Shown here: positions 23,977 to 33,192 of the stretch, piece by piece
How the letters are laid out: each line of letters opens with the position of its first letter
How positions within the stretch are numbered: the first letter of the stretch is position 1
From: Brevibacterium gallinarum
Lineage (GTDB): Bacteria; Actinomycetota; Actinomycetes; Actinomycetales; Brevibacteriaceae
NCBI RefSeq assembly: GCF_014836885.1
Contig: NZ_JACSPY010000001.1
Coordinates: 186,001-250,000 of the forward strand
Length of the DNA stretch: 64,000 nucleotides
Direction of reading: 5' to 3'
Notes under the pieces: model-generated
What the model was told of the DNA's origin: nothing
Database searches by the model: none
What the model saw: the letters and a program-made list of their open reading frames with translations, nothing else
Translations under genes and position numbers: made by a program

Positions 23977-24318
23977 ATGGCTGCTAAGAAAACCGACAAG
24001 CCGAAGACTCACGCTGTTCTCGAAACACTGGCCAACGAGGTCGCCGGTGACGATCTCGAACAGTATTCGTTCTCGTTCGGCGGGAAGCGGTTCGTCTGCC
24101 GGAACCCGTTCGACGCCGACTTCGACGAGATGATGTCGATCTCCGAGGAGGACCTGGAAGGGCAGGTCAAGCAGCTGCTCGGCGACGAGCAGTATGAGGC
24201 GTTCATGGAGAAGAAGCCGAAGCTGCGTCACGTCGCTGCGCTGGCCACGGCCGCGCAGCAGTTCTACCAGGATTCGTTCGGTAATCCGGGGGAATCCGGT
24301 GGCTCGCAGACGTCCTGA
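23977..24318 (+). CDS. Tail assembly chaperone, G-like short form
   Basis: A 113-residue protein, ATG 23977 with AAGGA upstream. It has an acidic helical core (FDADFDEMMSISEEDLEGQV) and ends ESGGSQTS at a TGA. It is the short product of a frameshifting pair and binds the tape measure during tail assembly. Its last codons contain the slip site GGGGGAA. Confidence 0.8.
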   Translation: MAAKKTDKPKTHAVLETLANEVAGDDLEQYSFSFGGKRFVCRNPFDADFDEMMSISEEDLEGQVKQLLGDEQYEAFMEKKPKLRHVAALATAAQQFYQDSFGNPGESGGSQTS

Positions 24319-24755
24319 GGCGTTTCCGCGGGCCAATCCGTGCTGACCTCGCCGAGGTCTACCACGTTGACCTCGCCGAGTTCGTAGCGGTGCGGCGATA
24401 CCGGGCACTCATCGACCTGATCCGTCAGCTGCCCGAGGGGTCCCGGTATCGCGAAGCGCTGCTCAACGACGACGAGACCGCCGAGCTCATCGTCGCAAAC
24501 GAAGACCCGAACAAGCGCGGCGAGCAGTGGAAGATGCGGATCTCCGACACGTCTGCACAAACGATCCTGCAAACGCGGCTCATCGACTCCGTCGAACGGC
24601 TCACCGCCGTCACAGTCGCTGCCCAGGGCAAGAAATACAAGCCGAAACCTGTGCCGAGGGCTGAAACCGCCATCGACCGGGCGCGTGAGCGGCGCCGGCT
24701 CAGAGAAGTCAACCGGCTCTTCGACCTGTTCACCACTCCGCGGAAGGGGGCATAG
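23977..24755 (+). CDS. Tail assembly chaperone, GT-like product of -1 frameshift
   Basis: A -1 shift at 24288-24294 joins the first frame to an uninterrupted second frame ending at 24755, giving about 259 residues. The T-like part starts GIRWLADVLRRFRGP and continues IRADLAEVYHVDLAEFVAV, the usual start of T domains. It then ends with a basic helical C-terminus. The T part has no good independent start next to a ribosome-binding site. Conservation of this arrangement across tailed phages supports the call. Confidence 0.8.
24288..24294 (+). other. Programmed -1 frameshift slip site GGGGGAA
   Basis: In the zero frame the codons are CCG GGG GAA. Slipping back one base gives GGG in the P site again and GGA next, and opens the T frame. 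The site lies 22 nt before the zero-frame stop. The A-site re-pairing is imperfect, so the P-site tRNA probably does most of the work. Confidence 0.65.
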
Positions 24756-27700
24756 TGGCGTCTGCAATCGGCGGTGCATTCATCCGCGTAGCCCCCGTTT
24801 TCCCGGGATTCCAGTCCAAAGCCAAATCCGAGGCTGGAAAGCTGCAGAAGACGTTCGACCGGTCCGGCTCATCGTCGGGCCGGTCGTTCGCATCTGCGCT
24901 GGGAAAGACGGTCAAGACCGGGGCGCTCGCCGTCGGTGCCGCCGCCGCGGCCGGACTCGGATACTCCCTCAAGAAGGGCTTCGAGCGGCTGGTCGACATC
25001 GAAAACGCCACCGCCTCCCTGAAGGGCCTCGGCCACTCCGCACAGTCCGTGCAGCAGATCATGGACAACGCGCTCGCCGCCGTGAAGGGCACATCTTTCG
25101 GGATGGGTGAGGCCGCGAAGGTCGCCGCCTCAGCTGTCGCCTCGGGAATCAAGCCCGGCCAAGATCTGGAGCGCACCCTCCGACTTGTCGGTGACGCCGC
25201 CACCATCGGCCAGGTGTCGATGAGCGAGATGGGGCAGATCTTCAACAAGGTCGCCGCCAAGGGCAAGATGCAGGCGACCGAGGCGAACATGCTGCTTGAA
25301 CGCGGCATCCCGATCTGGGAGATGCTCGCCGACTCGATGGGCCTGACCACTGAAGAGGTGCAGAAGCTCGCGACCAAGGGTCAGATCAGCTTCACCGACT
25401 TCCAGACCGCGATGGAAGAGGGTCTCGGCGGATCCGCCCTCGAGGTCGGCAACACGACCACCGGCGCGCTGCGCAACATCGGTGCAGCCGCATCCCGGCT
25501 CGGAGCAGTCCTGCTCGCCGGGGCATTCCCACAGATCAAGCCGCTGTTCATCTCCATCATCGGCGTCATCGACCGGCTGACCGACTCGGCTAAACCCCTC
25601 GGCGAGGCGATCGGCCGGATCCTCAGTCCCGCGATCGCCGGACTCACCAAGTGGCTCGACGGCCTCAAGTTCGACTCGTTCCAGTCGTTCCTCGCCTCCG
25701 CCGCCCCGAACCTCGGCACCGTCGCCAGCAAGACCGGTGGACTCAACAACATCATGGCCGCGCTCGCCCCGACCGGGCGTGCTGTCGGGTTCGTCATGAA
25801 CACCGTCGGCTCGGTGCTGGGATTCCTCGGCCGGCACATGGACACGGTCGTCAAGCTGCTGCCGGTCATCGCCGCCGGGTTCATCGCGTGGAAGATCGCG
25901 ACGTTCGCGGTGAACTCGGCCACTGAGCGACTGCGCTGGGCTGAGGTCGCGATGGCGCCGGTCTACCTGGCCAACAACGCGCTGCGCCTGACGAACATCC
26001 TGCTCGAAAACCGTGGAGCCGCGGCGAAGAACCGTGCCGCGCTCGCCACTGCGCGTGAGACAGCGGCGACGTCGACGAACACGGCCGCGCACTCGGGGAA
26101 CCGGGTAGCGGTGATGCTGTCTGCCGCGGCGACGAAGTGGCACGCCTCGGTGACCAATGGCATGATCCGCCGGTTCGCCGCGCAGCGCCTGTCGGTCGTG
26201 GGGTCGACGGCATCGCTGGTCGGGCACAAGGTCGCGATGATCGCCTCGTCGGTGGCAACGCGTGCCGCAGCAGTCGCGACGCGTGCGCTCAATCTCGCGA
26301 TGAAGGCCGGGCCGTGGATGCTCGTGATCGGTGCGATCGCCGCCGTCGCATTCGGGCTGCAGCAGTTCTTCACGAAGACCGACGAGGGCCGCGCGCTGTG
26401 GGCGCAGTTCACCAGCGACATCGTCACGGCGTTCGCGCCGGTCAAGGCCGAGTTCGAGCGCCTCAAGCCAGTTTTCGCGCAGCTGGTGGGCACGTTTTCG
26501 GCGCTCGCCTCGCAGATCTCGGGCGCGTTCGCGTCGGTGATGTCGCAGGTGGTGCCGGTCGTCGCTGGGTTGGTGTCGACGCTGGTGTCGTCGTTCGTGC
26601 CGGTGGTGGCCTCGATCGTGTCCTCGCTCATGCCGGCGGTCGTCTCGGTGTTCGGTGTGGTCGCGCAGGTCATCGCGTCGGTGGTTCGTGCCGTGGTGCC
26701 GCTGGTGACTGCGCTGATCTCGCTGCTCGTTCCGGTGATCCGGGTGGCGCTGAAGATCGTCGCCTGGCTGGTGCAGGTGCTCGCCGCCGTGCTTGTGCCG
26801 GTGATCCGCGGCGTCGCCACAGCGGTCACCTGGCTGGCTGAGTCGGTGTTCAAGCCGGCTTGGGAGGGCATCAAGGCCGCAGCCGCCGTGGTCGTGACGT
26901 GGTTCCAGAACACTCTCGCACCGGGGATCGAGTCCGGCACCTCCGCCGTCGGCGGGGTGTTCTCGTGGCTGTACTCGAACGTGATTCAGCCGGTGTGGAA
27001 CGGGATCCGGACTGCGATCTCGATATCGTGGGCGGTCATCCAAACCGTCTTCAGCGCCATCGTCTCCGTCATCCAGACCTACGTCGTGCCGGTCTTCCGG
27101 TTCTTCGCCGGCGTCGCCTCTGTCGTGTGGCAGATCATCCGCGCTGCGATCCAGATCGCGTGGGTGTCGATCAAGATCGTTTTCGCCGCGATCAATATGT
27201 TCATTCGAAACGTCCTCGCGCCGGTGTTCTCGTGGCTGTATAACAACGTGGTCAAGCCGGTCTTCGCCGGCATCAAGTGGGTGATCACCACGTGGTGGAC
27301 CGGTGCGAAGATCATCTTCAGCTTCGCCGTGTCGTTCATTCGCATGGTCATGGCTATGACGTTCTCGTGGCTGTATAACAACGTGGTGAAGCCGGTCTTC
27401 GCCGGTATCAAGTGGGTGATCACCACGTGGTGGACCGGTGCGAAGATCATCTTCAGCTTCGTCGTGTCGTTCATCCGCCATACTCTCGGCCCGGTCTTCA
27501 CCTGGCTGCGCGATAGCGTCATCACACCGGTCTGGAACGGCATCAAGAACGCGATCTCCACCGCCTGGAATTTCATCCGCGACAAGGTCTTCTCTCCGCT
27601 GACTAACGCGATCAAGAACACGGTCCCGGCTGCATTCCGGGCGGGTAAAGACGCGATCGGAAAAGCCTGGGACAAGATCAAGGAAGTCGCGAAGAAGCCG

Positions 27701-29143
27701 GTCCGATTCGTCATTGAAACGGTGATCAACAAGGGAATCATCGACAAATTCAATGACATCGCGAAGTTCTTCAACGTCGCCGAGAAAGACCGTCCGAAGC
27801 GCGTGCAGCTGCCGCAGGGCTTCCGCGCCGGCGGCAAGGTCTGGGGACCCGGCACCGAGACCTCCGACAGCGTGCCCGCATGGCTCTCACGCAACGAGCA
27901 CGTCTGGACCGCCAGAGAAGTCCGCGGCGCCGGCGGACACGACGCCGTCCGAGCGATGCGCGACCGCGCTCGCCGGGGTCAGATGGGGCCGTGGCATCAC
28001 GGGCATGACTTCGCGCCGGGGCTCGCTAAGGGCGGCACGCTCATCGATGCGGCGAACTGGTGGGTGCGTAAGGGCGCCCGCGGTAGCCGGCATCCGGCGT
28101 TCGGTGGTGCGGTCCGCTCCGGCCATTCACGGAACTCGCTGCACTATGTCGACCGTGCGGTCGATCTGAACTACGGTCCCGGCGGGCAGAACGCCACGGA
28201 GATGGCGTTTTTCGACCGACACGTTGCAGAGTTCAAACGTCTGTTCCCGAAGATCCGCGTGATCTGGCGGGCACCGGGCCACTACAACCACATGCACATC
28301 GATACCGCCAATGGGGCGGACATCGGGAACTTTTCCGGTGCCGCATCCGGCGGTGGGGTCGATATTGGGTCGTTCCTGAATCCGTTCACGAAGATCAAAG
28401 ACGCGATCGCTGGGCAGATGGCGAAGTTCGGTCCGGTCGGGAAGATCGTCGGCGATGCCGGCCGGTGGCTGGTCGATAAGCCGATCCAGTGGATCAAGGA
28501 TAACGCGCACAAGGTCGCTGACCTCATCGAGGACGCGGCGGAGGGCGTCGGAAACTTTGTCGGCTCTGGAATTGCGCGGGGTCAGGGGCTCGCGTGGGCG
28601 GCAGCGAAGGGCTGGCCAGTCACAGGAGCTCGGTGGCGTGCTCTGGATTTCATCGTGACCAAGGAATCGAGCTGGAATCCTCGGGCGAAGAACCCGCGAT
28701 CGACGGCCAGTGGTCTCGGGCAGTTCATCAACGACAACGCCAGGTTCTATCTGGGGTCGGCGCCGATGTCGAAGCATCCGGTGAACGCTCAGCTCGATGC
28801 CGTGGTGCGGTACACGCAGGACCGTTACAAGGGTCTGGTTCCTGCGATGAATTTCTGGAAGAAGCACCGGCACTACCGCGACGGTGGGCCGGTGCTGTAC
28901 GACAACGGCGGTTGGCTGCCGCCGGGACTGACAGCGACGCTGAACGCGACTGGCAGGCCAGAAGCGGTGTTCACCGAGCGGCAGTTTGCTGACATTCGGG
29001 CGGCGGCGCTGGGTGCTCGCGAAGGTGGCACGCGGATCGGTACGAAGATCGATGCGCTATACGCGATGGACATGGATGATGCGCTGCGCCGGCTGGATAT
29101 GCACGAGCAGAAGCGGCGGGTGCTGCACCCGGAGGGAGTGTGA
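24755..29143 (+). CDS. Tape measure protein with peptidase and transglycosylase domains
   Basis: A 1462-residue protein with GTG start. The N-terminal third has the TMP tail-length core (SMGLTTEEVQKLATKGQISF). The centre is hydrophobic, with about 45-residue repeats (27226-27474). Near residues 1105-1185 lies an M15-like peptidase pattern with SLHYVDRAVDLNY and HYNHMHIDT zinc ligands. Near 1290-1375 there is an SLT-type transglycosylase pattern (FIVTKESSWNPRAKN, ASGLGQFI) with catalytic Glu in KESSW. Both would open peptidoglycan during DNA entry. Length predicts a tail of roughly 200 nm. Confidence 0.92.
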   Translation: MASAIGGAFIRVAPVFPGFQSKAKSEAGKLQKTFDRSGSSSGRSFASALGKTVKTGALAVGAAAAAGLGYSLKKGFERLVDIENATASLKGLGHSAQSVQQIMDNALAAVKGTSFGMGEAAKVAASAVASGIKPGQDLERTLRLVGDAATIGQVSMSEMGQIFNKVAAKGKMQATEANMLLERGIPIWEMLADSMGLTTEEVQKLATKGQISFTDFQTAMEEGLGGSALEVGNTTTGALRNIGAAASRLGAVLLAGAFPQIKPLFISIIGVIDRLTDSAKPLGEAIGRILSPAIAGLTKWLDGLKFDSFQSFLASAAPNLGTVASKTGGLNNIMAALAPTGRAVGFVMNTVGSVLGFLGRHMDTVVKLLPVIAAGFIAWKIATFAVNSATERLRWAEVAMAPVYLANNALRLTNILLENRGAAAKNRAALATARETAATSTNTAAHSGNRVAVMLSAAATKWHASVTNGMIRRFAAQRLSVVGSTASLVGHKVAMIASSVATRAAAVATRALNLAMKAGPWMLVIGAIAAVAFGLQQFFTKTDEGRALWAQFTSDIVTAFAPVKAEFERLKPVFAQLVGTFSALASQISGAFASVMSQVVPVVAGLVSTLVSSFVPVVASIVSSLMPAVVSVFGVVAQVIASVVRAVVPLVTALISLLVPVIRVALKIVAWLVQVLAAVLVPVIRGVATAVTWLAESVFKPAWEGIKAAAAVVVTWFQNTLAPGIESGTSAVGGVFSWLYSNVIQPVWNGIRTAISISWAVIQTVFSAIVSVIQTYVVPVFRFFAGVASVVWQIIRAAIQIAWVSIKIVFAAINMFIRNVLAPVFSWLYNNVVKPVFAGIKWVITTWWTGAKIIFSFAVSFIRMVMAMTFSWLYNNVVKPVFAGIKWVITTWWTGAKIIFSFVVSFIRHTLGPVFTWLRDSVITPVWNGIKNAISTAWNFIRDKVFSPLTNAIKNTVPAAFRAGKDAIGKAWDKIKEVAKKPVRFVIETVINKGIIDKFNDIAKFFNVAEKDRPKRVQLPQGFRAGGKVWGPGTETSDSVPAWLSRNEHVWTAREVRGAGGHDAVRAMRDRARRGQMGPWHHGHDFAPGLAKGGTLIDAANWWVRKGARGSRHPAFGGAVRSGHSRNSLHYVDRAVDLNYGPGGQNATEMAFFDRHVAEFKRLFPKIRVIWRAPGHYNHMHIDTANGADIGNFSGAASGGGVDIGSFLNPFTKIKDAIAGQMAKFGPVGKIVGDAGRWLVDKPIQWIKDNAHKVADLIEDAAEGVGNFVGSGIARGQGLAWAAAKGWPVTGARWRALDFIVTKESSWNPRAKNPRSTASGLGQFINDNARFYLGSAPMSKHPVNAQLDAVVRYTQDRYKGLVPAMNFWKKHRHYRDGGPVLYDNGGWLPPGLTATLNATGRPEAVFTERQFADIRAAALGAREGGTRIGTKIDALYAMDMDDALRRLDMHEQKRRVLHPEGV
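27226..27474 (+). repeat. Near-identical tandem repeat, 135-bp period, in tape measure gene
   Basis: 27226-27339 and 27361-27474 differ at only a few bases. Each encodes WLYNNVVKPVFAGIKWVITT and the next residues. The offset of 135 bp equals 45 codons. Other more diverged copies (WLYSNVIQPVWNG, WLRDSVITPVWNG) flank them, so the pair is a recent duplication in an older repeat array. Confidence 0.85.
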
Positions 29144-29145
29144 GC

Positions 29146-30690
29146 ATGGTCTATAGGCGTCCGATCATCACGCTTCACGGCGCGAACGGCGACAAGATCA
29201 CGTTCGACGGCGTTGGAGATGCGTTCACGCTCAAGCCCGGAATGACGGGCACGGGGCTGCCGCCGCGGGAGCTCTCGTATCTTGATCTGCCCGGTGGTGG
29301 GTCGGTGGTGCAGCATAAGAGGTGGGAGCGCCGGCCGCTGCTGTTCCCGCTCGATGTGCATACCGGTGATTATGGTGAGCTGGAGTTGCTGCGCCGGCGC
29401 GTGGAACGGCTCGTCGCGTCAGGGCCGACGGAGATCGAGATCTACTCCGAGGTCACCGGGTCGCGGTCGATCGTCGCCGACTATAAGTCGGGGCTGGAGG
29501 GTGACTTCAGCTGGGCGCGCCGGATCACCTCGCAGCCGATGGTCCTCGAGTTCGAGGCCGCTGATCCGATGTTCTACGGCAGTGAGGTCGAGCATACGTT
29601 CGCGGTGACCGGACAACGGAAACCTTTCATCACCGGCATCACCCCAGACGCGGTACGGCACAACCTTGCGCTCAATCCAGGCGGCGAGTACGCCTCACCG
29701 CGCTACGGCTCATTCACCGGTGCTGATGCGCAGTCCATCGCCTTTGACGTCAGCATGAAGGCATCCGGATCCCGGTCGCTGCGAGTCACCGCAGGCGAGG
29801 GTACCGGCACCCCACACATCCTGACTCCAGCCACGAGTCCACTACCTGCCGCGCAGGAGCCTGACCTCTCCGGCGGTGCCGTCGACGGTGCTGGCCCACA
29901 GCCTGCTCCAGAGCCGGCGATGCCGCAGTTTTTCACTGTCACGATGGCCGCACAGGTCGCGGTCACCGACGCCGTCACCCACGTGCGAGTTTCCTGCTGG
30001 CAGCTCGACACCTATTGGAAGCCGGTAGGTGACTCATCGACACATCGTGCCGGCACCGATTGGCGACGCATCACTCACACCACGACCGGTCTCACCGATG
30101 CGCCTATCCTGTTTCAGATCCAGCTGTTGCGATCCGTCGGTGGGCAGCTGCGTGACGTCCCGCCCGGGGAGTCGATGTGGCTTGACGAAGTGCTCATCGA
30201 GCCGGGCCCGGAGGCCGGACCGTACTTTGACGGCGACACCACCGCTTCAGGCCGGGCTTACGAATGGGTCGCCGGCCCGGGATCTGCCTCGATCGAACAG
30301 GCTGTCGCCACGACTGGTGCACTGCCGTTCTTCCCGATCCGCCTCTCGTCCTCCACGGTCGCCGGAGAGCACGTCATCACCATCGACGCAGACGAGCCCG
30401 TGCAGGCAATCGCCACAATCGCAGGCCCCGGCCGCGACGTGCAGATCAGCCGCGGCGACGAGCACATCGCCATCACAGGGGAGATCCGTGAGCCGATCAC
30501 CATCGACTCACGTGAGCACCACTACGACGTCTTCGACGCATCCGGTGACCTCTGGGACCGTGTCGACGGTGAGCCCTCCGTCCTCCACCTCGCCCCCGGC
30601 ACTCACCGCCTGAAGCTCTCCATGGTCGCAGCGACACCGCAGTCAGCGATCCACCTGACGTACCGACCGCCCTACCACGCCGGCCACTGA
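29146..30690 (+). CDS. Distal tail protein (Dit-like, phage tail family)
   Basis: A 514-residue protein. ATG 29146 is favoured by GGGAG at 7-nt spacing; GTG 29140 is the alternative. The N-terminal 170 residues fit the Dit N-domain (LSYLDLPGGGSVVQHKRWER, then LLFPLDVHTGDYGELELLRR). The middle is a jelly-roll, carbohydrate-binding-like insertion (about 180-390, with SRSLRVTAGEGTG and LDEVLIEPGPEAGPYFDGDT). Such insertions in Dit often contact the cell envelope. Confidence 0.8.
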   Translation: MVYRRPIITLHGANGDKITFDGVGDAFTLKPGMTGTGLPPRELSYLDLPGGGSVVQHKRWERRPLLFPLDVHTGDYGELELLRRRVERLVASGPTEIEIYSEVTGSRSIVADYKSGLEGDFSWARRITSQPMVLEFEAADPMFYGSEVEHTFAVTGQRKPFITGITPDAVRHNLALNPGGEYASPRYGSFTGADAQSIAFDVSMKASGSRSLRVTAGEGTGTPHILTPATSPLPAAQEPDLSGGAVDGAGPQPAPEPAMPQFFTVTMAAQVAVTDAVTHVRVSCWQLDTYWKPVGDSSTHRAGTDWRRITHTTTGLTDAPILFQIQLLRSVGGQLRDVPPGESMWLDEVLIEPGPEAGPYFDGDTTASGRAYEWVAGPGSASIEQAVATTGALPFFPIRLSSSTVAGEHVITIDADEPVQAIATIAGPGRDVQISRGDEHIAITGEIREPITIDSREHHYDVFDASGDLWDRVDGEPSVLHLAPGTHRLKLSMVAATPQSAIHLTYRPPYHAGH

Positions 30691-30706
30691 CAAGGAAGGA
30701 TCCCTG

Positions 30707-31816
30707 GTGTTCACAGCAACGCTCTACGACCGGCAGCTGCGCCGCCGCGGCCGCATCGTCACCGCCTCAGGCACCGTGCTCCTCCGCAACAACGGCGTCG
30801 CCACATTCACAATCGACGTGCCCGACACCCGCACCTGGCGACGCTTCGAACCCGGCTGGCACATCACCCTCCACACCGACACCGGCGAACAGATCATCTC
30901 CGGACAACCCGACCAGATCACCGCCGAATCCAAAGCCGGCGTTACCACCACTCGGATCTCCGGCCGCTCCCACCTCGCATGGCTCGCAGACACCATCACC
31001 CTCCCAAACCCGGCCCGGCCAGCCGACCAACAATCCGACGCCGCCAGCTGGACCGCCAACGGCCGCGCCGACACCATCGCCGCACAGCTCATCACCACGC
31101 ACCTCGGACCCACCGCCCACCACACTCGACGACGACCCATCGCGCTCGCCGGGTTGCCGGGTGTCGGACGGCAGGTGCAGGTGGCGTCGAGGTTTCAGCC
31201 CCTGATTGAGGAGCTGCGGTCGATCCTCGGTGCCGAGCTGGGGATCGTGTCGTGGTTGGAGGACGGGCAGGTTCGCGTCGAGATCAGGCCGGTAGCCGAT
31301 CGGTCGCGGAGAGTGCGGTTCTCCGAGGCCTCGGGTGGGCTGACGGGCTGGAAACTGGAGCGGAAGGCGCCGAGCGTGACCGACGTTCTTGTTGCTGGGC
31401 AAGGCCAGGGTGCGCAGCGCACGCTCAGACTGGTCTCGGGCAACGCTTCCGAGTGGGGAGTGTCTGCGCTGCAGTTCCAGGACCGTCGTGACACCGATGA
31501 GCTCGCCGAGCTGGTCAAGGCCGGTGAGGAGACGCTCGCTGAAGGGCAGGAGCAGGCTGCGATCAGCCTGGAGGTCACGGACACGCAGGCTCGGCGCTTC
31601 CTCCGAGATTTCACCGTCGGTGACACGGTCACCGTGTCTCTCCGGTCTGGTGTCGAGATCGTCGACGTAGTCCAGTCTGGGCAGATCGACTGGTCGACTG
31701 GCGGCGTCGAGGTGAAGCTGCAGGTCGGCCCGGTCGCCGAGGAGTTGGATGCCCCGGGTTGGGTGAAGCGGACTACGAAGCTGACGAAGCAGCTGCGGCG
31801 GATCGCGGCAGTGTGA
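30707..31816 (+). CDS. Minor tail protein, Gp37-like (siphovirus ReqiPepy6 type)
   Basis: A 369-residue protein, GTG 30707 behind AAGGA. It begins with a FTATLYDRQLRRRGRIVT beta domain, continues through TITLPNPARP, and ends with a domain containing FLRDFTVGDTVTVSLRSG, the layout of Gp37-like baseplate proteins acting as hub. Codon use shifts sharply near 31140: C-ending codons dominate before, mixed G-ending after. This suggests a recombination joint inside the gene. Confidence 0.75.
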   Translation: MFTATLYDRQLRRRGRIVTASGTVLLRNNGVATFTIDVPDTRTWRRFEPGWHITLHTDTGEQIISGQPDQITAESKAGVTTTRISGRSHLAWLADTITLPNPARPADQQSDAASWTANGRADTIAAQLITTHLGPTAHHTRRRPIALAGLPGVGRQVQVASRFQPLIEELRSILGAELGIVSWLEDGQVRVEIRPVADRSRRVRFSEASGGLTGWKLERKAPSVTDVLVAGQGQGAQRTLRLVSGNASEWGVSALQFQDRRDTDELAELVKAGEETLAEGQEQAAISLEVTDTQARRFLRDFTVGDTVTVSLRSGVEIVDVVQSGQIDWSTGGVEVKLQVGPVAEELDAPGWVKRTTKLTKQLRRIAAV

Positions 31817-31832
31817 GACGAAGGAGATCAAG

Positions 31833-32879
31833 ATGGCAGATCCGACAGCTTATGACCTGGTGCAGGATGCGCGGTTGGATGCGCATGAGGCGCTGATCAC
31901 TCCGCAGCCGCGTCAGCGGCCGGCAGCTCAGTATTCGTTCCCGATCGTCGGGCAGGACATCAGCGATGACGAGTTCATGCAGATGATGATCGCGACGCCG
32001 TCGGGTATTGCAGACGAGGGAGGGCAGCCGTTCTGGCTGCGGCAGCTCGATGATGCGACGCGCACCGCGCAGCTGACCGTGTCGAAGACCACCGGCGATG
32101 GGAAGGCCGCGATCGCCGGGTTCTTCTACCGGCTCCTGCAGGACGTGACGATCTCACTGCCGATGCCGGCGACGTCGACGCGTTACCACGTGTGCCTGAC
32201 CTACGATCCGCTTGGACACTCACGGCCTGAGGGGCCGATCAGTGTGCAGACCTATGCGGGTGAGCCGCCGACGTCGGGCGGTCGCCGGCATATCGTGCTG
32301 TGGATCGTGCCGTGTGAGCCTTCTCAGCTGCTCTCGGATGTGAAGCTGGTCCAGGTGCGGCCGAAGGCCGCGCCGCAGCTGACGGTCGACACCGCCGAGC
32401 AGCTGCCGTCACCTCAGTCTGTCCTGTGGGGTACGACATGCATCATCACCTACGGTCACGAGGCGGGAGCGATCTATCAGGCTGATGGTGACGACCCGGA
32501 TGGGCGTCCGCAGCGCTGGGACAATATCACCAACCCTCCATGGAAGAACATCGGCTTGCGCTCCGAGTACACGAGTAGCGGGGGGAACACTCCGCAGTAC
32601 CGGGTGAAGGACGGCTACGTCGAACTCAGAGGGAGCATCGAACGGAAAGACAAGGGCGACCTCACCCGGAACACCACTAAGCAATTCGGTTGGATTCCTG
32701 GCCTCGACATGTCACCGTTCCGGGCGTTCCCAGTCGCTACCACGGGTGGGCGGCCCTGCCGCGTGGACACGATGGATGGCACCCCGACGTACAACGACCT
32801 CGGCTACTACACCGAGTCGACCATCAAGTGGTTCTGCCTCGACGGAATCCGGTTCCCGGTCAAGGGCTATGTGTCATGA
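31833..32879 (+). CDS. Minor tail protein, possible receptor-binding protein
   Basis: A 348-residue protein, ATG 31833 with AAGGAG upstream. The N-terminus (MADPTAYDLVQDARLDAHEA) is helical. The middle is a beta-rich domain (FFYRLLQDVTISLPMPATS). The C-terminal about 110 residues look like a separate tip (GNTPQYRVKDGYVELRGSIE), as in head-fibre or baseplate upper-protein modules. It follows the hub gene, where receptor-binding proteins usually lie. No family is firmly recognised. Confidence 0.6.
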   Translation: MADPTAYDLVQDARLDAHEALITPQPRQRPAAQYSFPIVGQDISDDEFMQMMIATPSGIADEGGQPFWLRQLDDATRTAQLTVSKTTGDGKAAIAGFFYRLLQDVTISLPMPATSTRYHVCLTYDPLGHSRPEGPISVQTYAGEPPTSGGRRHIVLWIVPCEPSQLLSDVKLVQVRPKAAPQLTVDTAEQLPSPQSVLWGTTCIITYGHEAGAIYQADGDDPDGRPQRWDNITNPPWKNIGLRSEYTSSGGNTPQYRVKDGYVELRGSIERKDKGDLTRNTTKQFGWIPGLDMSPFRAFPVATTGGRPCRVDTMDGTPTYNDLGYYTESTIKWFCLDGIRFPVKGYVS

Positions 32880-32897
32880 CCACTCCAGGAGTCGGTC

Positions 32898-32969
32898 ATG
32901 CCTGACCGGATCATCCACACACTCGACGGGAAACGCGGCATGCCGGAGGTGAGACACGCGTGTGGATGA
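32898..32969 (+). CDS. 23-residue small protein (candidate)
   Basis: ATG 32898 has AGGAG at 6-nt spacing and opens a short frame MPDRIIHTLDGKRGMPEVRH ending at TGA 32967-32969, overlapping the next gene. Small frames in this position, between the tip and membrane genes, occur in other siphophages (XkdX-like). The evidence is the ribosome-binding site and spacing only. Confidence 0.4.
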   Translation: MPDRIIHTLDGKRGMPEVRHACG

Positions 32970-33192
32970 CTTCATGCAGATGCTCAAAGACCTCGCAGGC
33001 CCCACATTCGGCATCGGCGGCATCGCCGGCATGTTCGTCTACTTCCGCCGCTCGGAACGCGAACTGCGTGACGAGCTGCGCGCAGACAACGAACGTCTAC
33101 GCGTCGAGGTCACGGCACTCAGAGCCGAACTCGCCCGCGTCGAGGCAGAGAACGACGCCCTTCATGCACGTCTCAGAGGTGAAGCACCATGA
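32962..33192 (+). CDS. Small membrane protein with coiled coil
   Basis: A 76-residue protein, GTG 32962 with GGAGGTG upstream. One hydrophobic segment ([16 protein letters not shown], about 12-28) is followed by a long heptad coiled coil ([20 protein letters not shown]). This is the mirror image of XhlA-type hemolysins, which carry the helix at the C-terminus. It could be a holin accessory or tail-fibre-associated protein. It overlaps the next gene by ATGA. Confidence 0.6.
   Translation: MDDFMQMLKDLAGPTFGIGGIAGMFVYFRRSERELRDELRADNERLRVEVTALRAELARVEAENDALHARLRGEAP

Noticed and set aside
25130-27481. 783-codon open frame on the minus strand
   Set aside because: It is the antisense of the tape measure gene, is Arg/His/Asp-rich without any domain, and has no ribosome-binding site.
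27000-27600. Possible CRISPR-like repeats in the tape measure region
   Set aside because: The spacing is whole codons, the repeats are long and coding, and there are no unique spacers of CRISPR length.
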